DNA from: Nocardiopsis sp. N85 | Lineage (GTDB): Bacteria > Actinomycetota > Actinomycetes > Streptosporangiales > Streptosporangiaceae | NCBI RefSeq assembly: GCF_028882275.1 | Contig: NZ_JARBUT010000024.1 | Coordinates: forward strand, 42,102 to 106,101 | Direction: 5' to 3' | DNA length: 64,000 bases | Shown: positions 6,999 through 15,112 of the stretch, one piece after another | Layout: each line of letters begins with the position of its first letter | Position numbering within the stretch: the stretch's first letter is position 1 | Notes under the pieces: model-generated | The model's database searches: none | The model's input: only the letters and a program-made list of their open reading frames with translations | Told to the model about the DNA's origin: nothing | Program-made: the position numbers and the translations under genes

Positions 6999-8209
6999 GC
7001 CGGCAACGGTAGCGCACCCGAGTCCAGGGCGTGGATGACCCCGGCGGCCCCGCCCCGCGCCGCCGCGCTCAACCCCAGCGACGACGGCTCCACCCGGCAC
7101 CCGCCCGCGTCCGGCGCGAACACCCCCGACGCCAGCGCGGTCCGGCACGACGGCAACAACCACGGCCCCATGGGCACGAAGTACCCGCCCAGGAGCACCA
7201 GTCCCGGGTCGACCAGGTTGACCAGTGCCGCCAGGCCCTGGCCCAACCGGATGCCGGCCCGCTCCAACGCGGACACCGCCGTCCCGTCCCCGGCCACGGC
7301 CCGACCCACCGTCGCGTCCACCAGCGCCGCCACGTCGGCGCCGGGCAGCGGACGCTCCGGAGCCAGGTCGGGCACCGCGTCGCGCAGGATCGCGCCGATG
7401 CCCGCCGACGCCTCCAGACACCCGCGCCGCCCGCACGAGCACTCCGGGCCGTCCGGCCCCAGCGCCAGATGCCCCAGCTCCCCGGCGAACCCGCCGGCCC
7501 CGCGCAGCAGGGAACCACCGGTGAGCACCCCCGCGCCGATGCCGACCTCACCGGTGACGTAGACCAGATCGGGCGTACCGGCGAAGGATCCCACCCGGTA
7601 CTCGGCGATCGCCCCCAGGTTGGCGTCGTTGTCCACCCGCACCGGGAAACCGAGCACGTCCGTCCGCGCACCCAGGGGGAAGTCCGACCAGCCCAGGTTC
7701 GGTGCCCGGCGCACGGTCCCGGTGGGCGCGTCCACCAGGCCCGGCACCGCGATCCCGGCGCCGACCACGGTCCGCCCCCGCACCGAGGGATCGGCCATCA
7801 CCTCGCGCAGCGCCGCGACGATGCGCCGCGCGCTCTCGTCGGGCCCCGCCGCTCGGGCGTCGAACGGCATGTGCCGACTCGTCAGCTCCCGCTGTACCAG
7901 GTCGACCGCCACCACCGACAGGTAGTCGACATTGACTTCTAGGCCCAGCGCCGCCACCGAGGAGTCGTCCAAGGCCAGCAGCACCCCGGGACGGCCCACC
8001 CCGTTCTGCGCGGTCTCCCCGGTCTCCCGGATCAGGCCGCGCGCCATCAGATCGGCGACCAGGCTGGAGACGGTCGTCTTGTTCAGACCGGTCGCCGCCG
8101 CCACCGCCGCCCGCGAACACGGCGCCGACTCCCGGACGGTGCGCAGCACGACGCCCAGATTGGCCTCGCGGACCGTGCGCAGACCCACCGTTCCCGAACC
8201 GATCGACAC
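6983..8209 (-). CDS. ROK-family transcriptional repressor (XylR/NagC type)
   Basis: 408 aa. An N-terminal winged helix-turn-helix (SRAAVAAATGLNKTTVSSLVADLMARGLI, about residues 28-56) is followed by a ROK sugar-kinase-like domain with VDNDANLGA, GELGHLALG and the zinc motif CSCGRRGCLEA. It presumably represses sugar uptake or catabolism genes and is released by a sugar ligand. No transporter lies beside it, so the regulon is unknown. Start GTG 8209 has GAGGGAGG upstream. The stop codon TAG is formed by bases within tRNA-like element 3, so the two features overlap by 16 bp. It is divergent from the GNAT gene. Confidence 0.88.
   Translation of the reverse strand: MSIGSGTVGLRTVREANLGVVLRTVRESAPCSRAAVAAATGLNKTTVSSLVADLMARGLIRETGETAQNGVGRPGVLLALDDSSVAALGLEVNVDYLSVVAVDLVQRELTSRHMPFDARAAGPDESARRIVAALREVMADPSVRGRTVVGAGIAVPGLVDAPTGTVRRAPNLGWSDFPLGARTDVLGFPVRVDNDANLGAIAEYRVGSFAGTPDLVYVTGEVGIGAGVLTGGSLLRGAGGFAGELGHLALGPDGPECSCGRRGCLEASAGIGAILRDAVPDLAPERPLPGADVAALVDATVGRAVAGDGTAVSALERAGIRLGQGLAALVNLVDPGLVLLGGYFVPMGPWLLPSCRTALASGVFAPDAGGCRVEPSSLGLSAAARGGAAGVIHALDSGALPLPAAVGP
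7006..7013 (-). promoter_or_regulatory. Putative -10 box GCTACCGT of tRNA-like element 3
   Basis: GCTANNNT motif 7 nt upstream of the first paired base of element 3. It lies inside the last codons of the ROK repressor gene. Confidence 0.35.
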
Positions 8210-8309
8210 GGGGCCTCCCTCGTCAACGGACCGCTGCCGTGTCCGGATCGTACCGGGCGGACCGAAAACCGTTTGCCGGGCATCCGGGATCGATGGTGGG
8301 ATCGCGTGC

Positions 8310-8918
8310 GTGATCCCCGCAGACGTCTTCCGCGACCAGCCCGTCCTCACCGGCGAAGCGGTCGAACTCCGCCCGCTCGACGCCGAGACCGGAGTCCCGT
8401 TCATCGCCGCCGCACTGGACATGGACCCGGAGGTGCGTCGCCTCACCGGTACCCACCGCGAGTTCACCGAGGAGGAACTGACGGAGTGGGCCCGCACCCG
8501 CCCCGACCACCACGACCGCGCCGACTGGGTCGTCTTCGAACGGGTCGGCGGCGCGCCGGTGGGCGAGTGCGCGCTCATCGACCTGGATCCCGACAACGCG
8601 TCGGTCGGCTACCGGATCGCGCTCAGCGGAACCGCCGTCACCGGCAAGGGCTACGGCACCGCCGCCACCGATCTGGTCCTGGAGTACGCCTTCACGGTGG
8701 CGGGCCTGCACCGGGTCGCCCTGGAGGTGTTCGACTTCAATCCCCGGGCACGGCGCTCCTACGAGAAGTCGGGGTTCGTCCGCGAGGGCGTGTGGCGCCA
8801 GGCCCTGCGGTGGGACGGGGAGTGGCACGACGCGATCCTCATGTCGATCCTCGCCGACGAGTACGCCGCGTTCCGTGCCGCGCGCGGGGGTGGGGGTCGG
8901 GGCGTGCCGTGCCCGTGA
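8310..8918 (+). CDS. GNAT N-acetyltransferase (RimJ/RimL-like)
   Basis: 202 aa. This is the Acetyltransf_3 layout: an N-terminal VELRPLDAE strand, then GYRIALSGTAVTGKGYGTAATDLVLEYAF, the acetyl-CoA binding loop (about residues 110-135), and VFDFNPRARRSYEKSGFVREG, the typical C-terminal motif. It transfers an acetyl group from acetyl-CoA to an amine, either a protein N terminus or a small molecule; the substrate cannot be read. Start GTG 8310 is the only start close to the domain edge. It has a weak GGGATC upstream. The last dozen residues are Gly/Arg-rich and poorly conserved in look. Confidence 0.75.
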   Translation: MIPADVFRDQPVLTGEAVELRPLDAETGVPFIAAALDMDPEVRRLTGTHREFTEEELTEWARTRPDHHDRADWVVFERVGGAPVGECALIDLDPDNASVGYRIALSGTAVTGKGYGTAATDLVLEYAFTVAGLHRVALEVFDFNPRARRSYEKSGFVREGVWRQALRWDGEWHDAILMSILADEYAAFRAARGGGGRGVPCP

Positions 8919-8942
8919 GGGGCCCGGGGCGGCCGTGTCGGA

Positions 8943-8975
8943 GGCCGCCCGTCGAGGGCCTCCCGGGGGTGGGCG
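8943..8975 (+). repeat. 33-bp direct repeat, copy 1
   Basis: Exact 33-nt copy of 9066-9098, 123 bp apart, in the gap between the GNAT and Nudix genes. Each copy begins GGCCGCCCGTCGAGG and ends GGGTGGGCG, so it can fold with its own ends (CGCCC with GGGCG). It may be a duplicated terminator-like hairpin. Confidence 0.7.
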
Positions 8976-9065
8976 AGCGTGTCCGCCGCAAGGACGAAGG
9001 AGGAGACGGGGCGGTCTCTCCGGTCGACCGATGAGAACGCCGCAGAAGAGGGTGCCGTCGGCCGT

Positions 9066-9098
9066 GGCCGCCCGTCGAGGGCCTCCCGGGGGTGGGCG
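9066..9098 (+). repeat. 33-bp direct repeat, copy 2
   Basis: Second exact copy of the 8943-8975 repeat, about 60 bp before the Nudix start. The sequence between the copies carries no recognisable gene. Confidence 0.7.
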
Positions 9099-9155
9099 CA
9101 CCGGGGCGTCGCGCGGCGGGGTGGGCGTCCGGGGGAGATGCCCTAGCCTCGGGGT

Positions 9156-9626
9156 ATGCCCGTTCCCGAGTTCCTGCGCGAGCTGCGCCGCCAGATCGGC
9201 CCCGCCCTGGTCCCCCTGGTGGGGGTGACCGCCGTCGTGCTGGACGCCGACGACAACGTGCTGCTGCACCGGCGGGCCGACGACGGTCGCTGGGCCCCTC
9301 CCGGCGGCATCCTCGAACCGGGGGAGCAGCCCGCGGTGGCGGTCGTGCGCGAGGCGCGCGAGGAGACCGGCCTGATCGTCGAGGTCGAACGGCTGGTCAG
9401 CGTGCTCGGCGAGGACCCCTACGTCTATCCCAACGGAGACCGCGTCCAGTTCCTGGACCTGGCGTTCCGCTGCCGCCCGGTGGGCGGCGCCCCCGACGTG
9501 AGCGGCGACGAGACCCTCGAAGTCGGCTGGTTCGCGCCCGACGCACTCCCGGCCATGTCGTCGCGGATCATCGACCGCATCGGCTACGCCCGAGAGTCCC
9601 GCGCCGAACCCTTCTACGTCCGCTGA
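9156..9626 (+). CDS. Nudix hydrolase
   Basis: 156 aa, a single Nudix domain. The Nudix box GX5EX7REXXEEXG is complete at about residues 50-72 (GGILEPGEQPAVAVVREAREETG). It hydrolyses a nucleoside diphosphate linked to another group, with Mg2+ held by the box glutamates. The LHRRADDGRWAPPGG lead-in and DLAFRCRPVGG resemble MutT/ADP-ribose-type enzymes, but the substrate cannot be fixed. ATG 9156 sits after GGGGT. It is convergent with the M48-like gene, 46 bp apart. Confidence 0.85.
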   Translation: MPVPEFLRELRRQIGPALVPLVGVTAVVLDADDNVLLHRRADDGRWAPPGGILEPGEQPAVAVVREAREETGLIVEVERLVSVLGEDPYVYPNGDRVQFLDLAFRCRPVGGAPDVSGDETLEVGWFAPDALPAMSSRIIDRIGYARESRAEPFYVR

Positions 9627-9672
9627 TCCGCCTTCGCCGGGTCCGGGCGCCGCGACCGGCCGCGACGGTCCC

Positions 9673-10605
9673 TCAGAGGAAGATCCGGCCCCGGCGGCCC
9701 CGGTCGCGCAACGCGGCCATGCGGCGCACGTTGCTCGGGCGTCGCGACAACAGGTGGTAGAGCAGCAGCGAGCATCCCCGGTCCGTGCGCGCCCGGTCGG
9801 CCATCTCGCCCATGTTGACCCGGGGGTACAGCCGGGCCCCGCCCGCGTGCGCCCGCACGGTGTGCGCTCCCTCCGGGAAGTGCGCGTAGGCGTGGTTGTC
9901 CGCCGTGTACTCCGAACAGCGCGCCAACGCCGCGCCCAGCAGCGGGACCAGGTCCGCGCCCAGTACCGCGACCCGGCGCCAGAACCCCGTGTGCCCGGCC
10001 ACCACGTGCCCCAGTTGGTGGGCCACCGCGAACGCCAACGCGTCGGGATCTCCCAACCGCCCGTCGTCGTCGAACAGCTCCCCCGACAACACCAGGTAGC
10101 GGCGCAGCCCGTGCGCCCCCGCGTCGGCCGGGCCACCGTCGACCCGCACGTACGCCTCGGGGACGCGCACGCCCATCGCCGTCGACAGCGTCACGATGAT
10201 CCGGTGGGCCTCGGGGAACTGCGTGGGCGAGACCTTCACCGACTCGGCCCGGTGGCGGGCGTGGCGCAACCCCCGCACCGCCCAGTAGACGGCCGGGACG
10301 AGCACCACCACCAGGACCGTCCCCCGCCAGGTCCCGGTCAGCAGACCCACCAGGTGCCCGGCCGAGGCCAGGACCACCAGGTTCGCGACGACGCACACGA
10401 GCAGCAGGGGCGCCTCCCACGGATGGGCCGGCGCCGGGACGATCTCCTCGCCCTCGCCCAGCTCGTAGGGTCCACGACCGTCCGGCCGGACGGAACGACA
10501 GTACGGGGCGGACGGGTACCGGTTCTCCGGAACGTAGCCGCAGCCGCTCACCCCGTGCGCCGAGCAACCATGGGAACGACCTGGAACGGGCATGGGACAG
10601 GACAT
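9673..10605 (-). CDS. M48-family peptidase-like membrane protein with altered HExxH (HQLGH)
   Basis: 310 aa. Two hydrophobic segments lie at about residues 67-90 and 95-112. The soluble domain that follows has the M48 layout, but the zinc motif reads HQLGHVVAGH, not HExxH: the catalytic glutamate is glutamine. The downstream zinc-ligand region SEYTADNHA is kept. Known M48 members (HtpX, Ste24) cleave membrane proteins; this copy would bind zinc but is probably catalytically weak or dead. The N terminus has several Cys. ATG 10605 is chosen for AGGGGAGG 6 nt upstream. Confidence 0.75.
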   Translation of the reverse strand: MSCPMPVPGRSHGCSAHGVSGCGYVPENRYPSAPYCRSVRPDGRGPYELGEGEEIVPAPAHPWEAPLLLVCVVANLVVLASAGHLVGLLTGTWRGTVLVVVLVPAVYWAVRGLRHARHRAESVKVSPTQFPEAHRIIVTLSTAMGVRVPEAYVRVDGGPADAGAHGLRRYLVLSGELFDDDGRLGDPDALAFAVAHQLGHVVAGHTGFWRRVAVLGADLVPLLGAALARCSEYTADNHAYAHFPEGAHTVRAHAGGARLYPRVNMGEMADRARTDRGCSLLLYHLLSRRPSNVRRMAALRDRGRRGRIFL

Positions 10606-10784
10606 GGACGGCCTCCCCTCCGGACGCGGATCAGGAAAGATCAGGGTCGGTTACTCCCTGTGTCCAAATATTACTTTCCGCTTCCCCGAGGATGGGCTTA
10701 GATCGTGACGGCGTGTCAACAACCGATCGCGTCGACGTTTTCCCGGTTCCTCCCGGCCGGCCGCGCCTCCTTCGGACGTTCGAT

Positions 10785-11483
10785 TCAGCGCTGCTCGTAC
10801 CTGCGCAGTTCGTCGGCGAGCGCGTCCAGGAACCGGTCCACCTGAGCCGGGTCGTATCCCGGCCGGGCCCGCGTGGTCGAGAACTGGACCCGCTCCACGT
10901 CCGCCGAGGTCAGTGTCGCCCGGTCGGGCCGTCCCCGCTGGAGCACCTCCAGTGTGAACTCGGCCCGGTCCAGGAAGTCGTCGACCTCCTGCTCGTTGTA
11001 ACCCGTGGTCAGCCGCGTGGTCGCGAACTGCTGCTCCCGTACGTGCTCGGGCGTCAGCCGGGACTGCGGTGCCGCCCCCGGCGACCGACCGCCCCCCGCC
11101 GGCTCCTGGTGGGGGTGGTCCCGAGGTCGAGGGTCGTGCGTCGCCGCCGGGCGCGGTGGCAGCGGCGGGGTCATCGCCCCCGACCGGCCCAGACCGCGTC
11201 CGGCCAGATCGGCCACCACGACGTCGAGGAAGTCGTCCACCTCGTCCTCGCGGTACCCCGGGCTCAGCCGGGTGGTCCGGAAGCGCGCGTTGCGCACTTC
11301 GTCGGCCGTGATGAGCGGACCCTTGCGCGGGCCGCCCTCCAAGGCGATGAGCGTCGTCTCGATCCGGTCGAGCAGCGCGTCGACGTCCTCCTCGTTGTAT
11401 CCCGGGCGTAGGCGCACCGTGTGGAACTTCTTGTCGCGGATGTCCGCCGGTGTCAGAGGCATGGTTTCCATTGTGCAGTTCAC
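10785..11483 (-). CDS. Protein with four DivIVA-type repeats
   Basis: 232 aa. Four copies of the short DivIVA-like motif (about 40 aa: LTPADIRDKKFHTVRLRPGY-NEEDVDALLD, RFRTTRLSPGYREDEVDDFLD, QFATTRLTTGYNEQEVDDFLD, QFSTTRARPGYDPAQVDRFLD) are separated by linkers, one of them Pro/His-rich. Actinobacterial DivIVA/Wag31 uses one such domain plus a coiled coil at the cell pole; here there are repeats without a long coiled coil. GTG 11483, ATG 11471 and ATG 11462 are all possible starts. The motif begins at MPLTPADI (11462), and no start has a strong ribosome site. Confidence 0.7.
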   Translation of the reverse strand: MNCTMETMPLTPADIRDKKFHTVRLRPGYNEEDVDALLDRIETTLIALEGGPRKGPLITADEVRNARFRTTRLSPGYREDEVDDFLDVVVADLAGRGLGRSGAMTPPLPPRPAATHDPRPRDHPHQEPAGGGRSPGAAPQSRLTPEHVREQQFATTRLTTGYNEQEVDDFLDRAEFTLEVLQRGRPDRATLTSADVERVQFSTTRARPGYDPAQVDRFLDALADELRRYEQR

Positions 11484-11499
11484 GAGGTTCTCAGGGTGG

Positions 11500-12106
11500 T
11501 CATCCTCGCCCGACTCGTGCCTTCGCCCGCGCGATGTGCGTCGCGAGGTCGGTGATCACCTCGTGGACCCGGCGACGGTCGTAGCCGCGCGGGACCACGT
11601 CGAGTGCCACCGATCCGGGCTCGGCCGAGGAGACGTGCGGTGTTCCGACCGGGACCTCGACGGAGGCGGGGGCCCGGAGCGGGCGGTCAGGGTGGCGAAC
11701 GCCCGGTCGAGGAGGTCCGCGACCTGTGCGCGTTCGTACCCCCGCGGCACGACGTCGAACGCCGGTCGTGTCACGGGAGGGCCGGCGGTCGTCGGGGCGG
11801 GGTGGGGAACGGGTGGTGCGGCGGAGTTCTCGCCGCGTGCCTCCAGGTGGGCGATGTCGCGCGCGAGGTTCTCGACCGGGTCGGCGACCCGGGTGCGGTC
11901 GAATCCGCGCAGGACCACGTCGAACTCCGTGGAGACGGGCTCGGCCGAGCCGATCGGCCGGGTTCCCGCCGGGGTGTCCGGGTGCGGCCGGATCCCGGTG
12001 CCGACGGTCGGCGTCGTGATCGCACGGTGCGGCGGGTCGGTGACCTGACCACGGTGGTGGCCGCGCGGCACGATGTCGGAGTCCGGAACCGCCGGGGGGA
12101 GTTCAT
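11500..12106 (-). pseudogene. DivIVA-like repeat gene broken by two C-run frameshifts
   Basis: The pieces in three frames are: ATG 12106 MNSP; then PDSDIVPRGHHRGQV, FDVVLRGFDRTRVADPVENLARDIAHLE and FDVVPRGYERAQVADLLDRAF in the next frame; then ALDVVPRGYDRRRVHEVITDLATHIA to the stop at 11500. The first shift is at the C run near 12094-12099 (one C missing), the second at about 11671-11675 (one C extra). Repaired, it would encode about 200 aa with four divergent V-RGY-R-V repeats resembling the downstream neighbour. It ends 17 bp before that gene, so the pair look like one unit. Decay or sequence error are both possible. Confidence 0.55.
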
Positions 12107-12185
12107 GCCCGCATTATGCCGATGGGGCGTGGCGCACGCCATAGCGGAGGGGTTTCGTGGCCGACAGCGGACGCGTGGTGAAGCG

Positions 12186-13082
12186 TCAGTCGCGCATGAG
12201 GTACATGGCCAGCCCGCGGGCGATCGCGGAGGCCGCCCGCTCCTGCCATTCGGGGTCCTCCAGTAGGGCGGCGTCCTCCGCGTTGCGCATGTTCCCGGCC
12301 TCCAGGAACACCTTCGGCACGGTGGACATGTTGAGACCGCCGAGGTCGGTGCGCTCGTCCAGGCCGTCCTCGGCCAGGTAGTCGGCGTAGGGGATGTCGG
12401 AGCCCTCGCGGTACTCGCGGCGCAGGTCCTCGGCGAGGAGGAGGGAGGGGGCCACGATGTCCTCGGTGAAGCCCTCGACCTCACCCGGCACGATCACGTG
12501 GAAACCGCGGCCGGACGCGGGGCCGCCGTCGGCGTGGATGGACAGGGCGGCGTCGGCCCGGACCTCGTTGCCGATCTCGGCGCGCTCGTCGATGCAGGGG
12601 CCGACGCCCTCGTCGTCCTCCCGGGTGAGGACCACGGTGGCGCCGTCGGCCTCCAGCCGTTCCTTGACCAGGAGGGAGAGTTCCCAGTTGAAGAGGTGCT
12701 CGGCGTAACCGGAGCCGGTCTCGGCGCCCACGGTGTCGCAGGCCTTCTCCCGGGGGCCGGCCGGGACGAGGCGGTTGATCTCGGTGGTCGCGGAGGCGTT
12801 GCCGCCGTTGTGACCGGGGTCGATGACGACGATCCGGTCGTGGAGCGGACCGTCGCCCACGAGAGCGTCCTCGCCGGGTTCATCGCGTTCGTCCGTGCCC
12901 GTGGGTCCGCCGTCGGAGGAGCCGTCCTCGGGTGCGGGCAGCGGGAGCGCGGCGGTGGGGTCGGCGCCGGGCGCGGCTCCGGAGGCCGACGAGCAGCCGG
13001 CGGCGAAGAGTACGACGAGGGAGGCGGAGTACAGGGCGCGGGTGGCGCGGCTCCGGGGTCCTGGCGGTGCGGAGACGGGCAT
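12186..13082 (-). CDS. N-acetylmuramoyl-L-alanine amidase, lipoprotein
   Basis: 298 aa. The N-terminal signal with lipobox LFAAGC (Cys about 29) predicts membrane anchoring outside the cell, followed by an acidic/Pro-rich linker to about residue 80. The amidase_3 domain shows IVVIDPGHNGG (zinc His), the ERAEIGNEVRADAALSIHAD motif with its metal His, and a late catalytic Glu in VFLEAGNMRN. It cleaves the bond between MurNAc and the stem peptide, as in mycobacterial Rv3717-type enzymes. Two extra Cys (GPREKACDT, VGPCIDE) could form a disulfide. Start ATG 13082 fits the signal peptide. Confidence 0.85.
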   Translation of the reverse strand: MPVSAPPGPRSRATRALYSASLVVLFAAGCSSASGAAPGADPTAALPLPAPEDGSSDGGPTGTDERDEPGEDALVGDGPLHDRIVVIDPGHNGGNASATTEINRLVPAGPREKACDTVGAETGSGYAEHLFNWELSLLVKERLEADGATVVLTREDDEGVGPCIDERAEIGNEVRADAALSIHADGGPASGRGFHVIVPGEVEGFTEDIVAPSLLLAEDLRREYREGSDIPYADYLAEDGLDERTDLGGLNMSTVPKVFLEAGNMRNAEDAALLEDPEWQERAASAIARGLAMYLMRD

Positions 13083-13513
13083 GCCCTCAACCTACCGGGC
13101 GAACCGGGCGGATCACCCCTATCGGAGTAGAGGCCTTCTTATTAAGACGCTTGAGCAATGGTTTGGTTTACATGATACGGAAAAATTTTGAGAACGGATA
13201 CGATCCACTGCTCAGTGTAGCCGAGTTTCCCCTGTAATCTGCTTGTTATCCAATTTCGGATGTTTTCGGGCTTTCCTCTGTTGTAGGGTGATTGACGAGG
13301 AAACGGGAACTCTCCCGTACGGTTCCGCAGGCCCCTCCGTCCAGGTCGCGACCGCTGTTCTCCCAGGTGGAAGGCGCTTTTCCACGCCTTCCACCATCCC
13401 CATCCGCACCCTGGCGCCCAGTCCCCCGCCGCCGTGGCAGCACACGCCCGAGAGCGTTGCACTGGACCAGGTCGATCCGCTGAGCACGGGTCGGGATCCC
13501 CTAGAGGATTGAT
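13083..13513 (+). promoter_or_regulatory. Gene-free upstream region of the first LAXTG gene
   Basis: 431 bp without a credible gene. The first half (about 13130-13290) is notably AT-richer than its surroundings. A pair GGAAC...GTTCC (13307-13327) lies within the inverted-repeat-rich stretch CGGGAACTCTCCCGTACGG. I see no clear -35/-10 pair. It probably holds the promoters of the divergent amidase and LAXTG genes. Confidence 0.35.
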
Positions 13514-14671
13514 TTGAAGACCACTTCCAAGATCGCCGCGCGTCGCATCATTCAGGGCGGTGCCGCTTTCGCCGCCCTCGGTGCGCTGAGCATCGCCACG
13601 GCCCTTCCGGCCGCCGCCGATGTGGAGCAGTACGGCTGGGGCTACGCCGCCTCCCTGGGCGGTGCCGGCTTCGTCGAGACCCAGGACGGTACCTCCGCGG
13701 ACTCCTTCTCCGTCGACTACGGCTGGGTCTCCCTGGAGGGCACCACCTCCTCCACGGTGAACGCCTCCGGTGTCAGCTCCACGGTCCAGGTCTCCTCGGT
13801 CCGCATCCAGATCACCGTCGCCGACATCGAGGGCGACCTGGAGATCGAGGACGAGGAGGAGGACGAGGACGAGGAGACCGAGGAGCCCACCGAGGAGCCG
13901 AGCCCCTCCGAGGACCAGGCCCCCGAAGAGCAGGAGGGTGACGACACCTCCGGCGAGGGCGACACCGACGAGCCCGCTCCCACCACGCCGCCGGCCGACG
14001 AGGACGACGAGACCGTTCCCTCCCCGGAGCCCTCCGAGTCCCCGAGCGCCACCCCCGAGGCCGAGGAGGCCGACGAGGCGCTCGCCCCGCTCGTGCTGGA
14101 CGAGACCAACAGCGACCTGGTGGACGGCTCCGACGAGGTCCTGGTCGAGGCGACCATCAGCGGCGTCTCCGTCACCACCACCCAGAAGTGGGACGGCTCG
14201 GTCGACCGTCAGGTCAACGAGGGCAGCGTCAACTACATCACCGTCCCCGAGGGCACCGACTTCTCGCTGACCCCCGAGGTCATCCAGTGGGAGGAGCCCA
14301 CCGAGTTCGAGGGCTACGTCTGGGACGACGCCTACACCGTCCTCGACTACAACATGATCGTCGACGACGAGCTGGTCGACTGGATCACCGTCGCCGAGAC
14401 CGGTGCCGGCGTCCTGACGATCGACGAGGACGGCGACAACGGTGGTGGCGACGGCGAGGAGAAGCCGCGCCCGGAGAAGCCCGCCGAGAAGCCCGCCGAG
14501 AAGGAGCCGGCCGCCAAGCCCTCCGAGGCCCTGGCCACGACCGGTAGCCCGATCGGTGGCCTGATCGCCGCCGGTGCCGCGATCGCCGCCGGTGGTGGCG
14601 CCGCCGCCTACCTGGCCCGTCGCAAGAAGACCGCCACCGAGGCTCCGGCCGAGGAGAACGGCGACAACTAG
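13514..14671 (+). CDS. Cell-wall protein with LAXTG sorting signal (LATTG), acidic
   Basis: 385 aa from a TTG start (AGAGGA 5 nt upstream). A signal peptide covers residues 1-36 (cleavage near PAAA-DVEQ). An N-terminal domain (QYGWGYAASLGGAGF) is followed by a very acidic Glu/Asp/Pro/Ser stretch (about 110-195), a second domain and a Lys/Pro/Glu linker. The C-terminal anchor is LATTGSPIGG, a hydrophobic segment and RRKK. LAXTG is the signal used by class E sortases of actinomycetes, so it is probably linked to peptidoglycan. I recognise no function. The next gene downstream has the same architecture. Confidence 0.75.
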   Translation: MKTTSKIAARRIIQGGAAFAALGALSIATALPAAADVEQYGWGYAASLGGAGFVETQDGTSADSFSVDYGWVSLEGTTSSTVNASGVSSTVQVSSVRIQITVADIEGDLEIEDEEEDEDEETEEPTEEPSPSEDQAPEEQEGDDTSGEGDTDEPAPTTPPADEDDETVPSPEPSESPSATPEAEEADEALAPLVLDETNSDLVDGSDEVLVEATISGVSVTTTQKWDGSVDRQVNEGSVNYITVPEGTDFSLTPEVIQWEEPTEFEGYVWDDAYTVLDYNMIVDDELVDWITVAETGAGVLTIDEDGDNGGGDGEEKPRPEKPAEKPAEKEPAAKPSEALATTGSPIGGLIAAGAAIAAGGGAAAYLARRKKTATEAPAEENGDN

Positions 14672-14727
14672 TCGACGATGACCGTCGGGTCGTCGGCCGC
14701 GTGCGGTCGATGAATCGATGACACGTC

Positions 14728-14756
14728 CGGCCCCGGGGATCCCCTCCCCGGGGCCG
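14728..14756 (+). terminator. Stem-loop terminator after the first LAXTG gene
   Basis: A perfect 12-bp stem (CGGCCCCGGGGA / TCCCCGGGGCCG) with loop TCCCC lies 57 bp after the stop. There is no long T run, as is usual in high-GC actinomycetes. Confidence 0.7.
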
Positions 14757-14763
14757 TTCGTGA

Positions 14764-14852
14764 TTTCGGACACCGTGATCCTGTCGGTCTCCCCGGCCGT
14801 TTCAAGGGGCGGAACCCGGGCGCTCCCCGGCTCGTTGATCCGGTGTCCGAAA
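14764..14852. repeat. Spaced inverted repeat upstream of the second LAXTG gene
   Basis: TTTCGGACACCG (14764-14775) and CGGTGTCCGAAA (14841-14852) are perfect 12-nt inverted copies 65 bp apart. They are too distant for a simple terminator and may be paired regulator half-sites for the gene at 15113. Confidence 0.45.
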
Positions 14853-15112
14853 CATCACGGTGAGCGATCACGCGTCGCGAGACGGTTTCCGTTTCGTGAT
14901 CGAGCGGTTAGGCTCGCGGTGGGGGCGTGCCACGCGTTCCCACCCCGCACGGCCCCTCCTCCGGGGCGGAAAGGCCGTCACCCCCGCCGCCCCGTGTGTC
15001 GCGCACCGGTCCTCCGCAGACCGACGCGACCCCCCGTGACCTGTCACTTCGGGCTCCGGTCACGGGCCGGCCGCAGGGCCGGACATCCCCCAGAGCCAAC
15101 AGGAGTGCCGTG

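Noticed and set aside
6637..7038. Short plus-strand frames reading GFEPTSS and SNRRPP
   Set aside because: These are translations of the antisense of the tRNA-like elements (T-arm region), a well-known false protein signature.
8943..9098. Attachment-site duplication from an integrated element
   Set aside because: Only about 90 bp lie between the copies and no integrase or transposase is present.
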